From Streptomyces viridochromogenes DSM 40736 (GTDB lineage: Bacteria; Actinomycetota; Actinomycetes; Streptomycetales; Streptomycetaceae), in the NCBI RefSeq assembly GCF_000158955.1, contig NZ_GG657757.1:5659932-5723931 (forward strand): a stretch of 64,000 nt of DNA. Reading direction: 5' to 3'. The notes beneath the pieces are model-generated. The model ran no database searches and had not been told where the DNA came from. It saw only the letters and a program-made list of their open reading frames with translations. The position numbers and the translations under genes were made by a program. Numbering within the stretch: the stretch's first letter is position 1; every line of letters begins with the position of its first letter. Below are positions 1-9,083 of the stretch, piece after piece.

Positions 1-1586
1 CGGCCCGCCAGGGCGTCCGTGCGCCGGCCGTCCTCGATCACGAACCGCCCGCCGACCAGCACATGGGGAATTCCCGTCGGGAGCACCCGCGGCTCGGCGA
101 AACTCGACCCCGCAGCGACCGTCGCCGGGTCGAAGAGCACCAGGTCGGCCACGTATCCCTCGCGGACCAGGCCCCGGTCCGGCAGCCGGAGGCGGGCCGC
201 CGGGCGCGAGGTGAGGTGCGCGACGCACTCCTCCAGCGACATCACCCCCAACTCCCGCACGTAGTGCCCGAGGTAGTGCGGGAACGTGCCGTAGGCCCGC
301 GGGTGCGGCTTCGCGCCCTGGAGGATGCCGTCCGAGCCGCCGGTGTGCACCCGGTGGCGCATGATCGCCCGGACGTTCTCCTCGTGGCCGACGTGCTGGA
401 GGATCGTCGGGGCCAGCCGGTCGGCCAGCAGCAGCCCACGCGCCGTCACCCAGGGGGCCTCGCCCCGCGCGTCCGCCGACTCCTGGACCGTCCGGCCGAC
501 GAACTCCGCCAGGGCCGGGTCACCCACCCCCGAGATCTCGATCGTGTCCCACTCGATGGGCACGCCGTGGCAGCCGTCCGAACCGGTGACCTCCAGGTCG
601 TGGCGGACGCGTGCCGCCGTCTCCTCGTCCGCCAGCCGCTTGAGGGCCTGCTCCGGGCCGCCCTCGTTGGCCCAGCTCGGCAGCATCGCCGCGAGCGTGG
701 TGCAGCCGGGCGTGTAGGGGTAGGTGTCGAGGGTGATGTCGGCCCCGGCCGCCAGCGCCTCGTCCAGCAGGGACAGCAGCTCCGGCGCCCGGCCCTTGTT
801 CACGCCGAAGTTCATGGTGGCGTGGGCGAGATGCAGGGAGCAGCCCGCCTCCCGGGTCAGGGCGACCATCTCCTCGTACGCCTCCAGGGCGCCGGCGCCG
901 TAGGAGCGGTGGTGGGGGCAGTAGTAGCCGCCGTACGACGCCACCACCCGGCACAGCTCGGTCAGTTCGGCGTCCTTCGCGTACATGCCGGGCGTGTACG
1001 TCAGCCCCGACGACATGCCGACGGCGCCCTGCTCCATGCCCTCGGCGACCAACTGCCGCATCCGGTCCAGCTCTTCGGGCGTGGCCTCGCGGTCCTCCCA
1101 GCCGACGGCGAGCGCGCGGACCGTGCCCTGCGGGATCAGATACGCGGCGTTGACCGCGATGCCCCGGTCGAGCCGGTCCAGGTACTCGCCCACCGTCCGC
1201 CAGTCGAAGTCGATGTCGTCCCCGGAGCCGTTCCACCCGGCGATCGCGCGCCGCACCTCGCCGAGCGTGCGGTCGTCGACCGGCGCGTACGACAGCCCGT
1301 CCTGCCCGATGACCTCCAGCGTGACGCCCTGCGCGGCCTTGGCGCTGTGGTCGGGGTCGCGCAGCAGGGCCAGGTCGCTGTGGGCGTGCATGTCGACGAA
1401 GCCGGGGGAGAGGACGAGCCCCTCGGCGTCCACCTCCCGGCGCGCCTTGGGGCGCTGGCAGCCGGCCGCGGACGCCTCCTTGACGATTCCCACGATCCGG
1501 CCGCCGTCGACCACGACATCGGCCCGGTAGGAGTCCGCGCCGGAGCCGTCCACGACGTCGGCGTCCCGGATGACGAGCTCTTCCAT
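1..1586 (-). CDS. D-aminoacylase (N-acyl-D-amino-acid deacylase), 3' end outside window
   Basis: Amidohydrolase-superfamily enzyme expected to remove acyl groups from N-acyl-D-amino acids in the cytoplasm. The reading frame is open from an ATG at 1586 to the left edge, about 528 codons, so the C-terminus is missing. An AGGAGG ribosome site lies 7 bases before the ATG. The N-terminal strand-rich domain is followed by the metal motif VDMHAHSDL (His67 and His69), then HHRSYGAG and HLAHA segments typical of D-aminoacylases, and a late GSDG motif. It starts 11 bases after the frameshifted PLP deaminase, so the two form one operon: deacylation would release the free D-amino acid used by the deaminase. 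Family call is firm; exact substrate is not visible. Confidence 0.9.
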   Translation of the reverse strand, partial: MEELVIRDADVVDGSGADSYRADVVVDGGRIVGIVKEASAAGCQRPKARREVDAEGLVLSPGFVDMHAHSDLALLRDPDHSAKAAQGVTLEVIGQDGLSYAPVDDRTLGEVRRAIAGWNGSGDDIDFDWRTVGEYLDRLDRGIAVNAAYLIPQGTVRALAVGWEDREATPEELDRMRQLVAEGMEQGAVGMSSGLTYTPGMYAKDAELTELCRVVASYGGYYCPHHRSYGAGALEAYEEMVALTREAGCSLHLAHATMNFGVNKGRAPELLSLLDEALAAGADITLDTYPYTPGCTTLAAMLPSWANEGGPEQALKRLADEETAARVRHDLEVTGSDGCHGVPIEWDTIEISGVGDPALAEFVGRTVQESADARGEAPWVTARGLLLADRLAPTILQHVGHEENVRAIMRHRVHTGGSDGILQGAKPHPRAYGTFPHYLGHYVRELGVMSLEECVAHLTSRPAARLRLPDRGLVREGYVADLVLFDPATVAAGSSFAEPRVLPTGIPHVLVGGRFVIEDGRRTDALAG

Positions 1587-1597
1587 GCCGCGGCCTC

Positions 1598-2877
1598 CTA
1601 GAAGTAGGTACGCACGTAGTCGACGACCGTGCCGTCCGCCTCCGCGACCGGGATCAGCGGCCACTTGTCGAACGACGTGCACGGATGGGACAGACCGAGA
1701 CCGACCCAGTCGCCGACCTCCAGATCCGCCTCCGGCGTGGTGCGCAGCCAGGCGTGCTGGTCGGACAGGGCCGTCACCGACACGCCGGTCGCCGGGCGCT
1801 CGGCACCGTCCCGGCGGACCACCTGCGCGAACGGCAGGTCGAGGTCGTAGGCCGCGTCCCGCTTGCCCGCGTTGACGAAGGCCTGCTCCGCCGTCGGCCG
1901 GGACACCACCTGCGTCCACAGCCGGAACGCCGGCTCCAGAGCGCCCTCCTCGGGCACCCGGTTGAACGGGGTCAGCTTCCGGTAGTGGCCGTCGTCGTGC
2001 GAGACGTAGGCGCCCAGAGCGCGAGCAGCTTCAGCACCGGCAAGGAGAGCGCGGAGATCTCCGCGAAGACGTCGGCGACCGCGTCGAACCAGGCGCTGCC
2101 GCCCGCGCTGACGACGATCTCGTCCAGGCCGGCGAAGCGCCCCGCCTTGTCGAAGTCGGCGGCGAGCGCGACCAGCCGCCGCAGCCACGCCGTCACCCGC
2201 TCGGGGTCTGCCTGCGGCACCTCGCCCTCGTAGCCCGCCACGCCGACCAGCCTGAGGCTCCGGGCGCCCGCCACCGCGTCCGCGACCGCCGCGCACTCCG
2301 CCTCCGTACGGACCCCGGTACGGGCCCCCTCGCCGGCGGCGAGTTCGACGACCACGTCCACGGGGCGCGAGGCGTCACCCAGGGCCGCGTCCATCAACTC
2401 CACCCCGCGCACGGAGTCGACGTAGCAGACGAAGGAGAAGTCCGGGTCGGCGTCGAGCTCCGCGGAGACCCAGCGCAGCGCCGCCGGGTCGACCAGCTCG
2501 TTGGCGAGGAAAACGCGCCGGATCCCGAACGCCCGGGCCACCCGCACCTGGTGCGGCACCGCCAGCGTGATGCCCCACGCCCCGTGCTCGATCTGCCGGT
2601 GGAACAGCTGGGGCGCCATGGAGGTCTTGCCGTGCGGCGCGAAGGCCAGACCGTGCCGGTCCGCGTACACCTCCATGAGCTTCAGGTTGTGCTCCAGCCG
2701 CTCGGCGGACAGCGCGAGCACGGGCGTGGCGAAGCCGCCGGTGAAGAGGTTGCGGCGCTGGGCCGCCAGCTCGCCCACGGTCAGGCCGTCGGCGTCCGGC
2801 GGGAGGCCCTTGAAGCGGTGGTCGACGCGCTCTGCGGCGAGCCGGGCGAGGGACTCGGCGGCGGTGTCGGCTGTCAT
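1598..2877 (-). pseudogene. PLP-dependent D-amino-acid deaminase/aldolase-like enzyme, frameshifted
   Basis: Alanine-racemase-N-terminal-fold PLP enzyme of the D-serine deaminase/D-threonine aldolase group. The first part (from ATG 2877, GGGAGG just upstream) carries the Schiff-base segment FAPHGKTSMAP. The second part carries the C-terminal metal-site domain (GAYVSHDDGHY near its start, HPCTSFDKW near its end). These lie in different frames that cross near 2020-2035, and the whole span is not a multiple of three. Removing two bases in that stretch would give LLRSGAYVSHDDGHY, which fits the family, so either two insertions, one small deletion, or sequencing errors broke the gene. Intact, it would make a 2-keto acid plus ammonia from D-serine or D-threonine type substrates, working with the D-aminoacylase downstream and the RidA protein encoded divergently. 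Confidence 0.8.
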
Positions 2878-3049
2878 GGAGCCTCCCTGATCAGCAGTGT
2901 TGCAATTCTTGCAACACTCATTGCGTATATCGCTCAACGCTGTCTAACATCTCGGCCACCCGCGGTCAATGAAACCGCCACCGACCGGCACGACGACCCG
3001 ACACGGCGACCCGACACGACGACCGACCCCACGAGGAGCTACGAGCATC

Positions 3050-4084
3050 GTGACCCCCACCGGACCCTGCAACGCCCCCGACGTCGTGGACGTCGTCGCG
3101 CTCGGCGAGTCCATGGTCACGTTCCTGCCCTCCCGGCCGGGCCGCCTCGCCGACGTCCCCTCCTTCGACCGGGGCATCGGAGGCGCGGAGTCCAACGTGG
3201 CGTGCGTGCTGGCCGCCGCCGGACACTCCGTGCGGTGGATCAGCCGGGTGGGGGACGACGCGTTCGGCGATCACCTGGTGAAGGCGATCGGCGGGTACGG
3301 GGTCGACGTGGCCCACGTCCGCCGCGACCCCGACCGGCCCACGGGCATCTACTTCCGCACCGCGGGCGACCGGGCCACCGACGCCCATGAGGTGGCCTAC
3401 TACCGGGCCGGTTCGGCGGCCTCCGCGATGAGCGTGACGGACCCCGACCCGGCGGCGGTGCGCGCCGGGCGCGTGCTGCACCTGTCCGGCATCACGCCCG
3501 CGCTCTCCGCGTCCTGCCTGGACCTGATGCGCGAGCTGACCACCCGACGCCCCGGCCGCCCCCTGGTCTCCTTCGACGTCAACCACCGGCCCGGCCTCTG
3601 GCGCGACACGGACGCCCCCCGGGTGGTGCGGGACCTCGCCCGGGGCGCCGACCTCGTGTTCGTCGGGGAGGACGAGGCCTGGGGCCTGCACAGCCCGGAG
3701 GCCGTCCGCGCCGCCCTCCCCGAACCCGAGGTGCTGGTCGTCAAGCAGGGCGCCGCCGGAGCCACCGTCTTCGAGAAGCAGGATGTCACCTTCGTGCCCG
3801 CGCCCCGCGTCGACGTCGTCGCCGCCGTCGGAGCCGGGGACGCCTTCGCCGCCGGGTTCCTCTCCGCCACCCTGCGCGGACTGCCCGTGCGGGACCGGCT
3901 GCGGCACGGGCACCTGATGGCCGCCGCCGCCCTCACCGTGCCCGGCGACCTCGCGACCCCGCCCGCCCGGCAGCACGCCGACCGGCTCGTCGCCCTGGAC
4001 GACGCGGCATGGGGGAGACTGCGACTCGGCCCCGGCTGGACCGAGGACCCCCAGCGGGCCGACGAGGAGGTACGTACGCCATGA
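3050..4084 (+). CDS. PfkB-family sugar kinase, probable 2-keto-3-deoxygluconate kinase
   Basis: Ribokinase/PfkB-family kinase of 344 residues that should phosphorylate a sugar acid such as 2-keto-3-deoxygluconate with ATP. I chose the GTG at 3050 because GAGGAGCT precedes it; an upstream in-frame ATG at 2969 lacks such a site. Visible family marks are the N-terminal VVALGESMVTF, GGAESNVA, GDDAFG, the substrate-specific YYRAGSAAS, and the C-terminal GAGDAFAAG with the catalytic Asp near residue 264. It is the first gene of an operon with an iclR-type regulator (4-base ATGA overlap), ridA and a gluconate-type permease, and is divergent from the D-amino-acid genes. Substrate is inferred from the kinase subgroup and the permease. 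Confidence 0.85.
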   Translation: MTPTGPCNAPDVVDVVALGESMVTFLPSRPGRLADVPSFDRGIGGAESNVACVLAAAGHSVRWISRVGDDAFGDHLVKAIGGYGVDVAHVRRDPDRPTGIYFRTAGDRATDAHEVAYYRAGSAASAMSVTDPDPAAVRAGRVLHLSGITPALSASCLDLMRELTTRRPGRPLVSFDVNHRPGLWRDTDAPRVVRDLARGADLVFVGEDEAWGLHSPEAVRAALPEPEVLVVKQGAAGATVFEKQDVTFVPAPRVDVVAAVGAGDAFAAGFLSATLRGLPVRDRLRHGHLMAAAALTVPGDLATPPARQHADRLVALDDAAWGRLRLGPGWTEDPQRADEEVRTP

Positions 4085-4842
4085 GCCAGACCGTCGACCG
4101 CGCGCTCAGCATCCTGCCGCTGCTCGCCGAGGGGCCCGCCGACCTGGGGCAGGTCGCCGACCGTCTCGGCGTGCACAAGTCCACGGCCCTGCGCCTGCTG
4201 CGCACCCTCCACGAGCACGGCCTGGTCTACCGCCAGTCCGACCAGCGCTACCGCCTCGGCGCCCGCCTCTTCGCGCTCGCCCAGGAGGCGATGGAGAACC
4301 TCGACGTCCGCGAGATCGCCCACCCCCACCTGGTCCGCCTCAACGAGAACTGCGGCCACACCGTGCACCTCGCCGTGTACGAGGAGAACGAGGTCCTCTA
4401 CATCGACAAGGTCGAGAGCCGCTACCCCGTGCGGATGTACTCCCGCATCGGCAAACCCGTCGCCATCACCGTCGCCGCGGTCGCGAAGCTGCTGCTGGCC
4501 GACCTGCCCGAGCACGAGCGGCGGGCGGTCGCCGAGAAGCTCGACTACCCCAGTTACACGGCCCGTTCGACACCCAACGCCGCGGCGTTCCTGCGCGAGC
4601 TGGAGAAGGTGCGCGAACAGGGCTGGGCCACCGACCTCGGCGGCCACGAGGAGTCCATCAACTGCGTCGCGGCGCCCATCCGCGGCGCCGACGGCCGGAT
4701 CGTCGCCGCGATGTCGGTCTCCGCGCCGAACGTCGTCGTCACCGCGGACGAACTCCTCACCCTCCTGCCGCTGGTGCGCCGTACGGCGGACGCCATCAGC
4801 GGGGAGTACTCCGGCAGAACACCAGTGAAGGGCACCGTATGA
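4081..4842 (+). CDS. IclR-family transcriptional regulator
   Basis: DNA-binding regulator of 253 residues. The N-terminal winged helix-turn-helix spans about residues 5-60 (VDRALSILPLLAEG, then LGVHKSTALRLLRTL), and the C-terminal IclR effector domain follows (VHLAVYEENEVLYIDKVE, then a late CVAAPIRGADG segment). The ATG overlaps the kinase stop codon (ATGA at 4081), so translation is probably coupled. In this position it most likely controls this operon and the divergent D-amino-acid operon from the 2878-3049 intergenic region, responding to a keto acid or sugar acid. The last point is inference; no operator was identified by eye. Confidence 0.9.
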   Translation: MSQTVDRALSILPLLAEGPADLGQVADRLGVHKSTALRLLRTLHEHGLVYRQSDQRYRLGARLFALAQEAMENLDVREIAHPHLVRLNENCGHTVHLAVYEENEVLYIDKVESRYPVRMYSRIGKPVAITVAAVAKLLLADLPEHERRAVAEKLDYPSYTARSTPNAAAFLRELEKVREQGWATDLGGHEESINCVAAPIRGADGRIVAAMSVSAPNVVVTADELLTLLPLVRRTADAISGEYSGRTPVKGTV

Positions 4843-5249
4843 CGGACAAGATCGCACTCACCCCCAAGACCCACACCACCCCGCCGGCGAAGTTCTCGCA
4901 CGGGGTGCGGAAGGGCAACATCCTCCAGGTCGCCGGCCAGGTCGGCTTCCTGCCCGCCGAGGAGGGCAAGCCCCCCACGCCCGCCGGGCCGACCCTGCGC
5001 GAGCAGACCCTGCAGACCCTGGCCAACGTCAAGGCCATCCTGGAGGAGGGCGGCGCCGGCTGGGACGACGTGATGATGATCCGCGTCTACCTCACCGACG
5101 TCGACCACTTCGCCGAGATGAACGCGATCTACAACGCGTACTTCGAGGAGCAGGGCCTGACCCAGCCGCCCGCCGCGCGCACCACGGTCTACGTGGGCCT
5201 GCCCGCGGGTCTCCTCATCGAGATCGACGCGCTGGCCGTCCTCGGCTGA
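4839..5249 (+). CDS. ridA: RidA (YjgF/YER057c/UK114) family reactive imine deaminase
   Basis: Small trimer-forming protein of 136 residues. Members hydrolyse 2-aminoacrylate and similar enamine/imine intermediates released by PLP dehydratases. The sequence shows the family N-terminal region (KFSHGVRKGNILQVAGQVGF), the ANVKAILEEGG helix and the C-terminal ARTTVYVGLP segment with the conserved Arg. The ATG overlaps the iclR stop codon. Its presence next to a PLP D-amino-acid deaminase makes chemical sense, because that enzyme class generates exactly such intermediates. Family assignment is firm and the pairing is inferred from context. Confidence 0.92.
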   Translation: MTDKIALTPKTHTTPPAKFSHGVRKGNILQVAGQVGFLPAEEGKPPTPAGPTLREQTLQTLANVKAILEEGGAGWDDVMMIRVYLTDVDHFAEMNAIYNAYFEEQGLTQPPAARTTVYVGLPAGLLIEIDALAVLG

Positions 5250-5280
5250 CACCCCCGCGACTCCCGCACGCCCGTGAGGT

Positions 5281-5301
5281 GCGGCGCCATCGATGCGCCG
5301 C
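5281..5301 (+). terminator. Short hairpin between ridA and gntP
   Basis: GCGGCGC, loop CATCGAT, GCGCCGC: a perfect 7-bp stem without a T-tract. It may attenuate read-through from ridA into the permease gene, or simply be a composition effect. Confidence 0.3.
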
Positions 5302-5354
5302 GCCGCGCTCCCCCCTACCCAGAAGCTGCATGCATTTACGTAGAGGACCCCCGA

Positions 5355-6833
5355 ATGTCCCTTTCGCTCGCCGCGTCGGCCCCCGCCGAGACCCCACCCC
5401 ACACCGGAGGCCTGCTCCTCCTCGTCGACGGCACGGCCGGACTGCTGCTCACCGCGGCGCTCGGCATCGTGCTGCTCCTGTTCCTCATCATCAAGATGAG
5501 ACTCCAGCCGTTCGTCGCCCTGCTCGCGGTCTCCATAGCCGTCGGCCTCGCGGCCGGCCTGTCCGTCACCGAACTCTTCGGCACGGTCCAGAAGTCGGAC
5601 GCCGTCTCCACGATCGAGTCCGGCATGGGCGGCATCCTCGGCCATGTCGCGATCATCATCGGCCTGGGCACCATGCTCGGCGCCATCCTCGAAGTCAGTG
5701 GCGGCGCGGAGGTGCTGGCAGGCCGTCTGCTCGGCATGTTCGGCGAGAAGCGCGCCCCGCTCGCCATGGGCCTCACCGGCCTGATCTTCGGTATCCCGGT
5801 CTTCTTCGACGTCGGCATCTTCGTCCTGGCACCGATCGTCTACGCCGCCGCCAAGCGCTCCGGCAAGTCGATCCTGCTCTACTGCCTGCCCCTGCTCGCG
5901 GGCCTCTCCGTCACCCACGCCTTCCTGCCTCCGCACCCCGGCCCGGTGGCCGCCGCCGGTCTCCTCCACGTCGACCTCGGCTGGGTCATCCTCATGGGCA
6001 TCGTCTGCGGTCTGCCGGCCGTGCTGGCCGCGTGGGCGTACTCGGCGTGGATCGGCCGCCGCATCTTCGTCGCCGTGCCGCAGGACATGGTCGAGGCGGC
6101 GGACGAGGCCAAGCAGGCCGTCATCGACGAGCAGCGGGCCGCCGGGGTGGCGCCGCGCGAGCAGCCGGTGTCCCTGTCGACGGTCCTCGCCATCATCGGC
6201 ACGCCGCTGGTCCTCATCCTCGCCGCGACGTTCTCCTCGATCGCCCTGGACCCGTCCACCCTCCGCTCGGTGATCGAGTTCTTCGGCAACCCCTTCGTGG
6301 CGCTCACGATCGCCCTGTTCCTCGCGTACTACCTGCTCGGCATCCGGCGCGGCTGGTCCCGCAAGTCGCTGGAGACGGTGTCCACGGCGTCCCTGAAGCC
6401 GGTCGGCAACATCCTGCTCGTGGTCGGCGCGGGCGGCATCTTCGGCGCCGTCCTCAAGGCCAGCGGCGTCGCCCAGGCCCTCTCCGACACGTTCAACGAC
6501 GTGGGTCTGCCGGTGATCGTCCTCTCCTACCTGATCTCCGTGGTCCTGCGCGTGGCCCAGGGCTCGGCGACGGTGGCGATCGTGACGACGGCGGGCATCG
6601 TGGCGCCGCTGCTGTCCGAGGGCGACCACTCCCAGGCCTTCGTGGCCCTGGTCATCATGTCCATCTCGGCCGGCTCCATCTTCGCCTCGCACGTCAACGA
6701 CGGCGGCTTCTGGATGGTGGCCAAGTACTTCGGCATCAGCGAGCGGGACACCCTCAAGTCGTGGACGGTGCTGGAGAGTGTGCTGTCGGTGGCGGGGTTC
6801 GTGGTGGCGGCGGTGCTGAGCTTGTTCGTGTAG
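5355..6833 (+). CDS. GntP-family gluconate/keto-acid:H+ symporter
   Basis: Integral membrane permease of 492 residues with about 12 hydrophobic segments; the first is a long Leu-rich span near residues 20-45. Family features include the small-residue-rich IESGMGGILGHVAIIIGLG loop, PVFFDVGIFVLAP, HAFLPPHPGPVAAA and the C-terminal SHVNDGGFWMVAKYF, all hallmarks of GntP. I chose ATG 5355, which keeps the hydrophobic N-terminus and drops an unlikely upstream extension; its ribosome site is weak (GAGGACCCCCGA). It closes the kinase-iclR-ridA operon, so it probably imports the sugar acid or hydroxy acid that the kinase or deaminase pathway uses. Substrate cannot be read from sequence. Confidence 0.9.
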   Translation: MSLSLAASAPAETPPHTGGLLLLVDGTAGLLLTAALGIVLLLFLIIKMRLQPFVALLAVSIAVGLAAGLSVTELFGTVQKSDAVSTIESGMGGILGHVAIIIGLGTMLGAILEVSGGAEVLAGRLLGMFGEKRAPLAMGLTGLIFGIPVFFDVGIFVLAPIVYAAAKRSGKSILLYCLPLLAGLSVTHAFLPPHPGPVAAAGLLHVDLGWVILMGIVCGLPAVLAAWAYSAWIGRRIFVAVPQDMVEAADEAKQAVIDEQRAAGVAPREQPVSLSTVLAIIGTPLVLILAATFSSIALDPSTLRSVIEFFGNPFVALTIALFLAYYLLGIRRGWSRKSLETVSTASLKPVGNILLVVGAGGIFGAVLKASGVAQALSDTFNDVGLPVIVLSYLISVVLRVAQGSATVAIVTTAGIVAPLLSEGDHSQAFVALVIMSISAGSIFASHVNDGGFWMVAKYFGISERDTLKSWTVLESVLSVAGFVVAAVLSLFV

Positions 6834-6859
6834 ACGCCCGTCGGTCCGTGTAGGCGTCT
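6832..6859 (+). terminator. Hairpin overlapping the gntP stop codon
   Basis: AGACGCC and GGCGTCT pair perfectly across a 14-base loop. The upstream arm starts within the gntP stop codon. It probably ends the operon, although it has no U-tract, which is common in this genus. Confidence 0.45.
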
Positions 6860-6918
6860 GATAACGATGCAGGGGCTGGCTGTGTGTGACACAGGTTTGT
6901 CGACCATACTGCTCCGCT

Positions 6919-7461
6919 GTGGAGCAGCGCATAGGTTCGAGCAGCCAGCCCCTGGAAGGCGCCGGATTCGACCCGGCCTTCATCCCCGGGCTCACGTCAC
7001 CCGCGTCCGCGAAGAAGACGGGGGAGGACGGGCCGGAGAAGGAGCCTGAGGTCGCGGACGCGGTGGACGTCGAGGACGTCGAGAAGGCCGAGGAGGTCGA
7101 GAAGGCCGAGGAGGCAGAGGAGGCCGACGAAGAGGAGCGGACCGCCCCGGAGTCCGAAGAGGACGCCGTGCCGGACGGGCCCGTCTTCGAGGCGTCCGAC
7201 CGCCGCGCGAGAATAGTCGCCGACCACAGAGGCGTCCGGCTCGTCCTGGACGACCAGGAGTGCGAGTTCCGCTGGGACGAGATCGGCGCGGTCGAGACGG
7301 AGACCGCCCGCTTCGGCAAGCGCTACACCGTCACCGTCCACACCCCTGACCGGCGTTGGTACCCGATCGAGATCGAGGCGCCGGCCAGGAGCCGTTTCAC
7401 GGAGTGGGACAGTGAGCTGGACGCGGTGCTGGACGCCTACTTCGAGGAAGACGCCGACTAG
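6919..7461 (+). CDS. Small unknown protein with acidic spacer and conserved C-terminal domain
   Basis: Unknown protein of 180 residues. A conserved-looking start (VEQRIGSSSQPLEGAGF) is followed by a strongly acidic Glu/Lys/Ala spacer (residues about 40-90, short repeats of the EDVEKAEE kind), then a compact domain beginning VFEASDRRARIV and ending AVLDAYFEEDAD. The start is probably GTG 6919: there is no Shine-Dalgarno site, but CATACT lies at 6905-6910, a -10-like box at the distance expected for a leaderless mRNA. The C-terminal domain resembles that of the protein at 12260-12697 (EFRWDEI, RSRFTEW, VLDAY versus EFRWPEI, RSRLQEW, VLGHY). The stop codon overlaps the convergent carboxypeptidase stop. 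Function unknown. Confidence 0.75.
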   Translation: MEQRIGSSSQPLEGAGFDPAFIPGLTSPASAKKTGEDGPEKEPEVADAVDVEDVEKAEEVEKAEEAEEADEEERTAPESEEDAVPDGPVFEASDRRARIVADHRGVRLVLDDQECEFRWDEIGAVETETARFGKRYTVTVHTPDRRWYPIEIEAPARSRFTEWDSELDAVLDAYFEEDAD

Positions 7462-8810
7462 CCGCAGTACTGGCTCTCCTTGCCGATCGACCGGTACATG
7501 CAGTCGGCGTTCTCCAGCAACTGCAGCACCGCGTCCCGGTTACGGGAGGTCTCCCGCTCGATCACCTCGTCGGGCGGGTAGAACCCCCCACCCCCGGACC
7601 GCGGATACATCTCGAAGGTGTACGCGAAGATCTTGTGCGCACCCCAGAGGTAGTCGTCGATCGACCCGTCCGTGATGTACAGGTCGCTGGACTGCTCCGG
7701 CGTGTACCCGTTGCTCGCCGCCATCTTCTGCCCGACCGCCTTGAACGCCGCGTTGTCGTCCGCGGTCATCCCGGTCGTCGTGTCGGAGTAGGTGTAGCCG
7801 AACGGCCACAGCACCAGCTCGCTGTACGTGTGGAAGTCGACGCCGGCCTTGATCTGCTGCTTGCCGCCGACGACCCGGCCACGCACGAAGTCGGCCACGA
7901 CCTTCACCTCGGGCGCGGACTCGGCGGACGACCCGCGGTACGTCTCGGAGGACGTCGAGCCCGAGGAGCCGCCGCAGCAGCCCCAGCGGTAGTCCCAGTT
8001 GCGGTTCAGGTCCGTACCGACGTACGAGGAACCCGAGTTGGGCTGGCGGTTCTTGCGCCACGAGCGGTACGACCCGGTGGCGATGTCGTACTCCCCGCCG
8101 TCCGGATTGACGTCCGGGACGATCCAGATCTCGCGGTTGTTCACCATGCTGGTGACGCGCGAGTCGGAACCGTAGCCGGAGGTCAGCTCGCGCAGCAGGT
8201 AGAGCGCCATCTCGACGGTGAGGTGCTCACGGGCGTGCTGGTGGTGGGTGAACAGCACCTCCGGCTCGGACTCGTCGGTACCGACGTTGTCGCTGATCTT
8301 GACGGCGACGATGTTCCGGCCCTGGTACGACGTGCCGATCACGCGCTGGCTCGCGATGGACGGGTTGGCCGCGACGATCGAGTTGATCTCGCTCGTCATC
8401 TCCGCGTAGTTGTGGTACCGCGAGTCGGCGGACGGGAAGTCGAACAGCCGGACGTCGCCCCTTCCGGCGGACCGGTCGGGGACCGCGCCGAGCGCGGTGA
8501 CCTCGTAGCCCTGGGCGCGGAGCTTCTTGATCTGGTCCGCGCGGCCGGAGACGACGACCCCGTGAGCGTGCACCTCGTCCACCGTCACGCCGGTGCGCTG
8601 AAGTGCCGTGCGGTCGGCGGCCGTCGAGTGCAGATGGACCTCGTACTGCCGGACGTCGTCGGCTGAGACGGCCGCCTTGGGCGCGCTGTCGGCGGTGGCG
8701 TCGGTCGTCGTCGAGTACAGGGGCGCCGCGAGGGCGAGGGCGAGAAGCGCGGCGAGGGCCGCGGTGCGTCTGCCGGTGCGGGCACCGGCGCCTCGTGTGC
8801 GAAGTCGCAT
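7458..8810 (-). CDS. Secreted M14-family zinc carboxypeptidase
   Basis: Exported metallocarboxypeptidase of 450 residues. The N-terminus has twin arginines and a Leu/Ala-rich core (residues 1-30), a signal peptide. A propeptide-like stretch to about residue 120 precedes the catalytic domain. Zinc ligands are visible as H192-x-x-E195 (THHQHAREH) and H327 (DFHTYSE). The catalytic Glu is E400 in FAYTFEMYP, and DLNRNW is also typical. ATG 8810 was chosen because AAGGAG lies 6 bases upstream and the signal peptide begins there. The gene is monocistronic, convergent with the small unknown gene (stops overlap). It probably digests external peptides from their C-termini. Confidence 0.93.
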   Translation of the reverse strand: MRLRTRGAGARTGRRTAALAALLALALAAPLYSTTTDATADSAPKAAVSADDVRQYEVHLHSTAADRTALQRTGVTVDEVHAHGVVVSGRADQIKKLRAQGYEVTALGAVPDRSAGRGDVRLFDFPSADSRYHNYAEMTSEINSIVAANPSIASQRVIGTSYQGRNIVAVKISDNVGTDESEPEVLFTHHQHAREHLTVEMALYLLRELTSGYGSDSRVTSMVNNREIWIVPDVNPDGGEYDIATGSYRSWRKNRQPNSGSSYVGTDLNRNWDYRWGCCGGSSGSTSSETYRGSSAESAPEVKVVADFVRGRVVGGKQQIKAGVDFHTYSELVLWPFGYTYSDTTTGMTADDNAAFKAVGQKMAASNGYTPEQSSDLYITDGSIDDYLWGAHKIFAYTFEMYPRSGGGGFYPPDEVIERETSRNRDAVLQLLENADCMYRSIGKESQYCG

Positions 8811-8961
8811 GAAATCTCCTTGTGGGAGGTGGGGTGGTTCCGTGCGACGTGCTGGTGCGGGTGGCGCATATCGTTCTGCTAATGGCATGAGCAGGTCAAG
8901 ACTGAAAGTGGCCGCGCAGTGTACGCGTGCGACGCCGCGGTCGAGGTGTCCCGAGGGAAGT

Positions 8962-8975
8962 ACACCCACGGGTGT
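8962..8975. promoter_or_regulatory. Inverted repeat between carboxypeptidase and LuxR-like gene
   Basis: ACACCCACGGGTGT is a perfect 14-bp palindrome-like repeat in the 273-base divergent region 8811-9083. It could be an operator for either gene. No further evidence. Confidence 0.3.
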
Positions 8976-9083
8976 GACGCGCGCGTGCATACATGTACGC
9001 GGCGGGACAGAGTGAGGATTCGCGCAAGGGGAGCCGGACTGTCCGGACCCCCGGACCACACCCCTCCAGAGGACTGGCTGATC

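Noticed and set aside
63..1601. 512-codon plus-strand frame
   Set aside because: Antisense shadow of the D-aminoacylase; composition without recognisable domains.
4554..7319. 921-codon open frame on the minus strand
   Set aside because: It lies opposite iclR, ridA and gntP, which have clear motifs; its product is His/Arg/Asp-rich and has no domain.
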